From contig NZ_JAJIWP010000002.1 in the NCBI RefSeq assembly GCF_020880975.1, positions 434,001-498,000 of the forward strand: 64,000 nucleotides of DNA, read 5' to 3'. Origin of the DNA: Mucilaginibacter sp. UR6-1 (GTDB lineage Bacteria > Bacteroidota > Bacteroidia > Sphingobacteriales > Sphingobacteriaceae). Shown piece by piece: positions 7,608 through 13,579 of this stretch. The position numbers and the translations under genes were made by a program. The notes beneath the pieces are model-generated. The model ran no database searches and was not told the origin of the DNA. It saw only the letters and a program-made list of their open reading frames with translations. The number at the start of each line of letters is the position of its first letter. Position 1 is the first letter of the stretch.

Positions 7608-7973
7608 ATGCAACAGTACGAAACCGTAGTAATTCTTACCCCGTTGCTGTCAGAAGAAGTAGCGAAAGAGGCAATTGCCAAATTCACTAAGATCTTAACC
7701 GACGGCGGAGCCGAAATTGTCCAGGAGGATAATTGGGGTTTGAAAAAATTAGCGTACCCTATTCAAAAGAAAACAACAGGGTATTATCACTTAACTGAAT
7801 ACAAGGCTCCGGGTGATTTAATCAACAAATTGGAAATTGAATTCAGACGTGATGAGCGCGTTATGCGTTTCCTGACCATTGCATTGGACAAACACGCCAT
7901 TGCTTACAACGAGAAGAAACGTAGCGGTGCTTTCAACCAAAAGAAAACTAAAACAGAGGAGGCAGCAGGCTAA
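7608..7973 (+). CDS. rpsF: 30S ribosomal protein S6
   Basis: S6 pairs with S18 on the platform of the 30S subunit. The 121-residue sequence is typical: [20 protein letters not shown] at the start and the conserved [19 protein letters not shown] core. The Bacteroidota protein has a short basic C-terminal tail ([19 protein letters not shown]). Its stop overlaps the rpsR ATG in TAATG, so the two are translationally coupled. Many bacteria have ssb between S6 and S18; it is absent here, as is usual in this phylum. Confidence 0.98.
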   Translation: MQQYETVVILTPLLSEEVAKEAIAKFTKILTDGGAEIVQEDNWGLKKLAYPIQKKTTGYYHLTEYKAPGDLINKLEIEFRRDERVMRFLTIALDKHAIAYNEKKRSGAFNQKKTKTEEAAG

Positions 7974-8236
7974 TGGCAAACGATCAGATTAAATACGTTA
8001 CCGCTCCAAAAGTGGAGGATAACCGTAAAAAATACTGCCGTTTTAAAAAGAACGGTATCAAGTATATCGATTACAAGGATGCTAACTTCCTTTTAAAGTT
8101 TATTAACGATCAGGGTAAAGTATTACCTCGCCGTTTAACAGGTACTTCATTAAAGTTTCAGCGTAAAGTAGCCCAGGCTGTTAAGCGTGCACGCCACATC
8201 GGTTTGTTACCTTACGTTACAGATTCATTAAAATAA
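7973..8236 (+). CDS. rpsR: 30S ribosomal protein S18
   Basis: This 87-residue S18 has the conserved basic core [20 protein letters not shown] and [19 protein letters not shown]. It binds the S6 protein and 16S rRNA in the small subunit. The ATG overlaps the rpsF stop by one base. The gap to rplI is 15 bases and contains AGGAGG, an unusually strong Shine-Dalgarno for this phylum. Confidence 0.98.
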   Translation: MANDQIKYVTAPKVEDNRKKYCRFKKNGIKYIDYKDANFLLKFINDQGKVLPRRLTGTSLKFQRKVAQAVKRARHIGLLPYVTDSLK

Positions 8237-8251
8237 TCAGGAGGTAGAGTA

Positions 8252-8695
8252 ATGGAACTTATTTTAAAACAAGATGTAAAAAACCTTGGCGATAAAGACG
8301 ACGTAGTAAGCGTTAAGCCGGGTTATGGCCGTAACTACCTTATCCCTAAGGGTTATGCTATATTAGCAACTGTATCTGCACGTAAGGTTTTAGCTGAAAA
8401 CCTGAAGCAAGCTCAGTTCAAACAAGAAAAAATACGTAAAGATGCTGACGCTATCGCCGCTAAACTGGAAGGTGTAAAACTTACCATTGGCGCTAAAGCC
8501 GGCGAAACCGGTAAAATTTTCGGTGCTATCAACACTATCCAGATTGCTGATGCATTGAAAAAAGAAGGTTTTGAGGTTGACCGTCGTCGCATCACTTTCG
8601 ATCAGGAACCAAAAGTAATTGGCGAGTATGTTGCCAACGTTAACCTGCACAAAGAGGTTAAGGTAAAAGTTCCTTTCGAGGTTGTAGCTGAGTAA
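8252..8695 (+). CDS. rplI: 50S ribosomal protein L9
   Basis: L9 is an elongated protein at the base of the L1 stalk. The 147 residues show the N-terminal RNA-binding domain (MELILKQDVKNLGDKDDVVSVKPGYGRNYL), the long connecting helix (about 45-75) and the C-terminal domain (GKIFGAINTIQIADALKKEG). It is the last gene of the rpsF-rpsR-rplI operon, preceded by AGGAGG nine bases before the ATG, and followed by a large inverted repeat and then a hairpin terminator. Confidence 0.98.
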   Translation: MELILKQDVKNLGDKDDVVSVKPGYGRNYLIPKGYAILATVSARKVLAENLKQAQFKQEKIRKDADAIAAKLEGVKLTIGAKAGETGKIFGAINTIQIADALKKEGFEVDRRRITFDQEPKVIGEYVANVNLHKEVKVKVPFEVVAE

Positions 8696-8698
8696 TTG

Positions 8699-8798
8699 AA
8701 TTTCGGAATCCGGAGTTTCGATTTCGGATTTTGATACCTGATATTGGCTATAGAAGAATCAACAATATTTCGAAATCGAAAATTCGAACTTCGAAATT
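8699..8798. repeat. imperfect inverted repeat with TTCGAAAT-word arms (family D architecture)
   Basis: The left arm 8699-8730 (AATTTCGGAATCCGGAGTTT...) and the right arm 8767-8798 (...AATTCGAACTTCGAAATT) are reverse complements with about seven mismatches over 30 bases. Each arm is built from variants of one short word, TTTCGRAWT. It lies directly after the rplI stop. Confidence 0.75.
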
Positions 8799-8804
8799 AA
8801 AATA

Positions 8805-8845
8805 AAAGGGTGTTTGGTATTTTACCGGGCACCCTTTGTTTGTAA
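8805..8845 (+). terminator. rho-independent terminator of the rpsF operon
   Basis: The stem AAAGGGTG (8805-8812) pairs with CACCCTTT (8830-8837), enclosing a loop with a smaller inner stem, and is followed by TGTTTGT and further T runs. Confidence 0.75.
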
Positions 8846-8857
8846 TTTGCTTTTTTT

Positions 8858-9568
8858 ATGAAGCGTAAACGGATAGTTAAAAATAGTATAGTAAGGCTGT
8901 TGCTGCGGGTGGTTAAGCTTATCCTTATATTTTTTGTGGGCGCGAGCTTGTTTGGCGTTCTGCTGTTCAAATTCATTAATCCGCCCTTTACCTGGCTGAT
9001 GATTGAGCGTGGTTTTGAACGTAAGCACGCGGGTAAGGATTGGAAGATAGACAAGGACTGGAAAGACTTTGATGAAATATCCGACAATATGAAACGTGCC
9101 GCCGTAGCCGCCGAAGATCAGCTATTCCTGGAGCATCACGGTTTTGATTTTCATGCCATAGAAAAAGCTATCAACAAAAACATGCACAGCAAAAAGCTGA
9201 TGGGCGGTAGTACAATCACCCAGCAAACGGCTAAGAACGTGTTTTTATGGCAAGGCCGGTCATTATTGCGTAAAGGGCTGGAGGCATGGTTTACGGTACT
9301 GATCGAGGCCTTTTGGAGCAAGGAGCGCATTATGGAGGTTTACCTCAACGTAATTGAAATGGGCGATGGCATCTACGGTGCCGAAGCTGCCGCGCAGGCT
9401 TACTTCCATAAGTCGGCATCAAATCTTACGCAAAGGCAGGCAGCAGCAATAGCTTCCATATTCCCGAGCCCGTTAAAGTGGTCGGCCACCAAGCCAAGCA
9501 AATACGTACGGCATCGCCAGTTTCTGATACGCAAAAATATGCGCAGGTTGGGGCCTTTGAGTTTTTAA
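8858..9568 (+). CDS. mtgA: monofunctional biosynthetic peptidoglycan transglycosylase
   Basis: The enzyme polymerises lipid II into glycan strands at the inner membrane. The 236-residue protein has one N-terminal transmembrane helix (about residues 11-38) and a GT51 domain. The catalytic Glu is at residue 86 in the motif EDQLFLEHHGFD, followed by GGSTITQQTAKN and the second-Glu region ERIMEVYLNVIEMGDGIYG. It lacks a transpeptidase domain, as expected for MtgA. Its TAA overlaps the convergent stop of the AT-rich gene that follows, sharing TTAA, and no terminator lies between them. Confidence 0.95.
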   Translation: MKRKRIVKNSIVRLLLRVVKLILIFFVGASLFGVLLFKFINPPFTWLMIERGFERKHAGKDWKIDKDWKDFDEISDNMKRAAVAAEDQLFLEHHGFDFHAIEKAINKNMHSKKLMGGSTITQQTAKNVFLWQGRSLLRKGLEAWFTVLIEAFWSKERIMEVYLNVIEMGDGIYGAEAAAQAYFHKSASNLTQRQAAAIASIFPSPLKWSATKPSKYVRHRQFLIRKNMRRLGPLSF

Positions 9569-10146
9569 AGTTTTACTAATGAGTCGAAGCAACTTTTGAT
9601 TATCTCAATTTTTTTCTTGGTGTTGTTCTTGAATACGGAAGGATTAAGCTTATCCCAGTCTATACCCGTTATTTCTTTTATAATTCCAAAATTTATACCC
9701 ATCGTTAATAAAAGAGATGTGCCTTTTTTACTTGTGTCATATAAAATCAATTCTGAAGCATGGAAGTGTAAGTAAATGTTATAATCTTTGATTGCACTAT
9801 ATAAACTGTTTGCAAATTCTTGATCTTTTCCATCATAAAGAGTAAGATGTGGATTATAGCCATAACTGGTTTTTTTCCAAATTTTTCTTAAATATTCACT
9901 GTCGCATTTTATATATACAGTGTTTTGTTTTTCATTGAAAAAGGTTCCAACGCCGTTCACTTCGATCAATTTATTTAATATTTGCTCACTATATCTTTGC
10001 ACTAAAGTACCAGCTAATTTCTTTTCATAAGGACCTCTTACAGACAAATGAACTTCCGTTTTACTTGTAGGTTCGCATATGTACTTAACGAAATTTAATA
10101 TTGACGCAATTCTCTCGTCTTGAATTTTAACTGCATAAATTATCAT
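9565..10146 (-). CDS. 2H phosphoesterase-like protein (2'-5' RNA ligase fold), partner of the adjacent nucleotidyltransferase
   Basis: This 193-residue protein is not annotated by close similarity that I know, but it carries two H-x-S/T-x motifs at the right spacing: H33-L-S-V and H100-L-T-L (in YNPHLTLYDG). Those paired motifs define the 2H phosphoesterase superfamily, which cleaves cyclic phosphates or 2'-5' bonds in RNA and nucleotides. The ATG overlaps the upstream nucleotidyltransferase stop in TAATG, so the two are co-translated. Base composition is strongly AT-rich compared with mtgA and the genes to the right, suggesting transfer. Activity and substrate are unknown; assignment to 2H rests on motifs only. 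Confidence 0.65.
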   Translation of the reverse strand: MIIYAVKIQDERIASILNFVKYICEPTSKTEVHLSVRGPYEKKLAGTLVQRYSEQILNKLIEVNGVGTFFNEKQNTVYIKCDSEYLRKIWKKTSYGYNPHLTLYDGKDQEFANSLYSAIKDYNIYLHFHASELILYDTSKKGTSLLLTMGINFGIIKEITGIDWDKLNPSVFKNNTKKKIEIIKSCFDSLVKL

Positions 10147-11108
10147 TATATGGTATAAAATTTTAATAAATCCTTTGATGTTAATTCTATCAAATTATAG
10201 AACAAGTCATGATATTTTACAGCATTTTCATTAACTATAGTTTGATTTTTTGCATCACTAATCCACTGTATATTATCTTTAGTTTCGTTATCAGTAATAT
10301 CAAGAAACCAACGGTATATTTCAAGCATGTTGGCGATAATTGTAGTTGATTTTGAGTCGGCCTTTGATATATAACTTAACCTCTCAATAGGTGTCAGTTG
10401 TATTAAATTTTTCAAATCACTTGGGGTAGTTTGATCTCCCTTTTTTAAACAGCATAACAAAGAATAACAAGTTGTCAATCTTGAAAATTTAAGCTTAAGA
10501 TTTTTAAGTCGAGCTTTATTTTTTTTAAAAGTATCTGTTATATCGTTTTTAACTCGCTTCTGCTCATAATTTAAACACATTGTTTTCCAAAATCTCATAA
10601 TATCGTTAGCAAGAAAAATAGGCGAAAATGTTTCTTTGTGATCAGGATAATCATTATAGTAAACATCAATTATGTTAGATATAGCTATATCATATAATTC
10701 ATCATTAAATAATGGCTTTGATTCTAATAATAAAAGAAGACGAGCAGTAAAATAATTATAATAGTCGTCTGAAGGCGAACCTAATTTTTCTATTATATCC
10801 TCTAAATGGTGAATAGTAAGATACTCACCATCGCCAGAAAAATCAGGTAGGTTTAATTCTCTTATTATTTTAATTAAATCTGCTTTGAGTATAATTTCAT
10901 CGAGATTTTTGATTTTATTGTCTTTTCTACCGATGAAAAATATATCTACGTCAGAGTGTTCTGAAGCTTCACCTCTTGCGAATGATCCTGTAGCATAAAT
11001 ACAAAGTGAGTCTTTTAAGTTATCTATGTAGCTTAAATCAAGAATTTTTTTTCTTAATTGGTTAACTATTTGTTTCGAAAAGGCATCACGCTTTTTAATT
11101 AAATCCAT
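10146..11108 (-). CDS. GlnD-like pol-beta superfamily nucleotidyltransferase
   Basis: This 320-residue protein has an N-terminal nucleotidyltransferase core with GS-x10-DxD at residues 41-55 (GSFARGEASEHSDVD). A long helical region follows, including NYFTARLLLLLESKPLF and ANDIMRFWKTMCLNYEQKR. The overall pattern recalls the uridylyltransferase part of GlnD/DUF294 proteins rather than the minimal MntA type. It is the first gene of a two-gene unit with the 2H protein. One 60-base line that I counted (10501-10560) has only 15 G or C. No exact TAnnTTTG element precedes it; the nearest resemblance lies around 11145. What it modifies is unknown. Confidence 0.75.
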   Translation of the reverse strand: MDLIKKRDAFSKQIVNQLRKKILDLSYIDNLKDSLCIYATGSFARGEASEHSDVDIFFIGRKDNKIKNLDEIILKADLIKIIRELNLPDFSGDGEYLTIHHLEDIIEKLGSPSDDYYNYFTARLLLLLESKPLFNDELYDIAISNIIDVYYNDYPDHKETFSPIFLANDIMRFWKTMCLNYEQKRVKNDITDTFKKNKARLKNLKLKFSRLTTCYSLLCCLKKGDQTTPSDLKNLIQLTPIERLSYISKADSKSTTIIANMLEIYRWFLDITDNETKDNIQWISDAKNQTIVNENAVKYHDLFYNLIELTSKDLLKFYTI

Positions 11109-11167
11109 AATGTGATTGGTTGGTTTTATTAGCTAATCTACAAAATATATCGGAATGCAAATTCCTT

Positions 11168-11300
11168 GTACTTTCAATTTCGCTGTTTGCCCTCGCTTAT
11201 CCATTTAATAGTTTGTTCTAACATTTTGCAGTGTTGCTTCGGTTTCAGCTTCGATAAATTAGGTAACGTATTCCTTTTTGGCCTATCGACTAATTTCCGA
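11168..11300 (-). pseudogene. decayed fragment of a YdeI-type gene (C-terminal part)
   Basis: About 130 bases align clearly with the 3' end of the intact gene at 11807-12427, sharing blocks such as TGGATAAGCGAGGGCAA (minus strand). The fragment has TAA where the intact gene encodes Trp in YITWF. It also lacks two bases between CAAAA and ATGGATAAGC, so the frame is broken. Only the last 45 or so codons are present. It marks the boundary between the AT-rich insert and the host genes. Confidence 0.8.
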
Positions 11301-11320
11301 ACAAGTCCATGTCCTTTAAT

Positions 11321-11794
11321 CTAAGCCGTAAGCGCTTGCCTAAAGCGTTCAATAGCCTTATTACGGACTATAATATACAACCCATGTATAAACAGCCGAA
11401 AAGCTACAGCGCCGAATACCAGCAGCAAAAAGGGGAGGGGCGAAAATACGTAGGTGGATTTTAATAAACCAGGCACTATGGCCGCCGCGGTTACCACAAG
11501 CACCCAAATCAGTATCAGCCAGATGAATACCCTTTGTGTGCGTGTTTCAATATCAATGTGCGTATTGTTCTTTCCGGTACCCCTGCTTAATTCACCGCGT
11601 AATGTGCAGGCAATACCAACGGCAGAGGATGATATGATGTTAAAGCCAGCAGCATCAACACTACCGATGAATGCCTTGTTTGTTTTCTCGGGTGTTAGTC
11701 GATCTTTAACAAGGGTGTTATTGGTAATCCGTTGCCTTACCTCAGTAATAGATAGGTTTGATGTAAAGTGAAACGTATTTCGTCCGAATGCCAT
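11321..11794 (-). CDS. small membrane protein with two C-terminal helices, unknown function
   Basis: This 157-residue protein has a soluble N-terminal part (MAFGRNTFHFTSNLSITEVR to about residue 85). Two hydrophobic segments follow at about 88-110 (VFIWLILIWVLVVTAAAIV) and 118-142 (PLPFLLLVFGAVAFRLFIHG), and then a short basic tail. The layout is common among uncharacterised Bacteroidota membrane proteins whose N-terminal region starts with a Phe-rich strand. It is 12 bases downstream of the YdeI-type gene and probably shares its transcript. Function unknown. Confidence 0.7.
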   Translation of the reverse strand: MAFGRNTFHFTSNLSITEVRQRITNNTLVKDRLTPEKTNKAFIGSVDAAGFNIISSSAVGIACTLRGELSRGTGKNNTHIDIETRTQRVFIWLILIWVLVVTAAAIVPGLLKSTYVFSPLPFLLLVFGAVAFRLFIHGLYIIVRNKAIERFRQALTA

Positions 11795-11806
11795 GTATAG
11801 ATTTAC

Positions 11807-12427
11807 CTAACGCTTATACTTCCAATTACGTTGCTTGCCCTCGCTTATCCATTCAATGGCCTGGTCAAGGCGCTTTTGCAGGGTAGCTCCAGTTTTGGCA
11901 TCGATAAACCAAGTAATGTATTCCTTTTTGGCTGATGGGCTAAATTTTTCAAACACGGCCATAGCCTGTGGGTTTTTAATAAGCAATTCCATAAAATAAG
12001 CGGGTGTTTCAACCATTAGCGGTGCTTTGGCAACAACCGGTTTTTTGGCGGCGGGTTTTTTAATATCCTGCGCGTTAATGGCAACCATTTCGGCAATATA
12101 TTCAATCAGTATATCGTCATTCGGCAGGTCGTTCAGGCTGCTGATCTTGCCAAAGCTGCCCGCGCCGCTGCCTTCTTCTTCTTTTAATACCTTATGCGGA
12201 TCGCTTAACCGGCTACTCTTCCAAAAGCCGAAGGCACAGTGCTGCTTAAATGCCGCTATGTAACAAACCGGGCCGTTGCACTCAAAAAAAGGCATGCTCC
12301 ACTTGGTAGTTTCTGCAATTTCGGGTACCGTACAATGTATCAGATCGCGCAGGTGCAGTAATATAGGTTTAGCAAAATCGGCAGCCTTGTCAATATAGGC
12401 TTCAATGCGTGGATCGTAATTGGGCAT
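11807..12427 (-). CDS. YdeI/OmpD-associated family protein with DUF1801 domain
   Basis: This 206-residue protein has an N-terminal DUF1801 domain (about 20-125, with TKWSMPFFECNGPVCYIAAFKQHCAFGFWK). A basic Ala/Lys/Pro linker (IKKPAAKKPVVAKAP) leads to a C-terminal YdeI helical domain (AVFEKFSPSAKKEYITWFIDA, ending GKQRNWKYKR). The domain pair is widespread in Bacteroidota; no biochemical function is established. A decayed copy of its C-terminal domain lies 500 bases downstream, so this locus once held a duplication. Confidence 0.85.
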   Translation of the reverse strand: MPNYDPRIEAYIDKAADFAKPILLHLRDLIHCTVPEIAETTKWSMPFFECNGPVCYIAAFKQHCAFGFWKSSRLSDPHKVLKEEEGSGAGSFGKISSLNDLPNDDILIEYIAEMVAINAQDIKKPAAKKPVVAKAPLMVETPAYFMELLIKNPQAMAVFEKFSPSAKKEYITWFIDAKTGATLQKRLDQAIEWISEGKQRNWKYKR

Positions 12428-12438
12428 GGGGGTGGTGA

Positions 12439-12567
12439 TTAGTCAGTTGTCATTGGTCATTAGATTATTTAATTGACTATATAAAGGTAATAAATAGATA
12501 ATTAAAGCATAAAATATTGGCCACACTAACATTCAACCAATGCCTAATGACAACTACCTAATGACTA
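12439..12567. repeat. word-repeat inverted element (family D), GTCATTAG words
   Basis: The left arm 12439-12463 (TTAGTCAGTTGTCATTGGTC...) and the right arm 12544-12567 (CTAATGACAACTACCTAATG...) are inverted and both consist of variants of GTCATTRGTCA. The spacer of about 80 bases is AT-rich. The right arm supplies the last codons and stop of the next gene. Confidence 0.75.
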
Positions 12568-13031
12568 AAAACCCTCGCATGCCAGCTTTCCTTAAAGGGT
12601 ACTTCCCAACTGGTGTTAAGTTCGGCAACGTTTTTAGCAAGGTTGTTAAATACAATGGTATCGGCAGTAACCGTTCCCTGTTTTATCAGTTCCTCAAACT
12701 CGTTACGATTGGCTGATAGTATGGAATCGCCGCTGCGGTATGCCATGTTAAAGCGATCAAAAAGGTTGATATTATATTGCTGCTCCAGTTGCTGCATATA
12801 GCGTACCGACTTATCAATTGAGCATCCGCTGGCACCGGCCTGTTCTTCATCAACAATCAGTATCAGGAAACGATTATAACGCACTTCGGCTGTTGCTTTG
12901 AGTTGGTTATTGTGCGCTGTCCATATGTTAGTAAATTCTGTTAAACTTTTTTGAATATCAATCGTTTCAGCATCAGATAATTGCCTGTTCGACTGGTATA
13001 TCCACACTCTTGAATTTTCGGAAAACTGCAT
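12558..13031 (-). CDS. conserved Bacteroidota protein (often labelled ABC transporter ATPase without basis)
   Basis: This 157-residue protein begins MQFSENSRVWIYQSNRQLSD and carries the conserved block ASGCSIDKSVRYMQQLEQQY. The end reads TIVFNNLAKNVAELNTSWEVPFKESWHARVF. Orthologues in this phylum are sometimes named ABC transporter ATPase, but there is no Walker A or B motif, so I treat function as unknown. I chose the ATG at 13029-13031 over a TTG six bases upstream. The last residues (SH) and stop are encoded by the right arm of a word-repeat element, so the C-terminus may have been extended. Confidence 0.78.
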   Translation of the reverse strand: MQFSENSRVWIYQSNRQLSDAETIDIQKSLTEFTNIWTAHNNQLKATAEVRYNRFLILIVDEEQAGASGCSIDKSVRYMQQLEQQYNINLFDRFNMAYRSGDSILSANRNEFEELIKQGTVTADTIVFNNLAKNVAELNTSWEVPFKESWHARVFSH

Positions 13032-13077
13032 GTGCAAAGTTATTAATTTGTTAAATTAGATACCGGATTTTGTTGTC

Positions 13078-13563
13078 ATGTTAAAACCACATATGCCCGC
13101 GGCCGTAAAGTATGTTATTACAGGCTTGCTTATGCTTGCAAGTAACGTTAATTATGGTTTTGACCCTGATGCTTCGGAGCTGAAAATGCTTGGCTGGAGC
13201 AATCGCTGCCTTACACAAAACTATGATGCCGGTGCAACCGGTAAGCTAAAAAAATGGGAACTTACCCTTACCGCAAACGCTTTTATACGCATGAGGCGCA
13301 CTTACCAAACCGGTAAACAAGAGTACTTCTCTTTCCAGTTACAACGGCTTGATGATATGGATTATATAGGTACGGTTAACAACGGCACCATAAAACTACG
13401 CACTACCGATGCTGATGTTATTGTTCAAACTTATAATGACCGTAAAGGTGGCGATGTTGACAGCATGGCATCCGTATTATCCATCCCCGTAAAAAATATG
13501 GAACCTGAAATGCTTGATAGTTTGCGCAACGTACTATTATATTTTAAGAAGCGTAATATGTAA
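13078..13563 (+). CDS. exported protein of unknown function
   Basis: This 161-residue protein starts MLKPHMPAAVKYVITGLLMLASNVNYG, a probable signal peptide. The mature part is basic and beta-rich (KKWELTLTANAFIRMRRTYQTGKQEYFSFQ, GTVNNGTIKLRTTDADVIVQTYND) and ends in a helix (EMLDSLRNVLLYFKKRNM). No motif or Cys pattern identifies it. It is divergent from the gene at 12.6-13.0 kb and converges on the histidine kinase with a 16-base gap. Function unknown. Confidence 0.7.
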   Translation: MLKPHMPAAVKYVITGLLMLASNVNYGFDPDASELKMLGWSNRCLTQNYDAGATGKLKKWELTLTANAFIRMRRTYQTGKQEYFSFQLQRLDDMDYIGTVNNGTIKLRTTDADVIVQTYNDRKGGDVDSMASVLSIPVKNMEPEMLDSLRNVLLYFKKRNM

Positions 13564-13579
13564 GTACTTACGTAAATAG

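Noticed and set aside
12439-12567. Tandem short words resembling a CRISPR or other spaced repeat array
   Set aside because: The words are contiguous, degenerate and inverted, with no regular spacers and no cas genes in the window.
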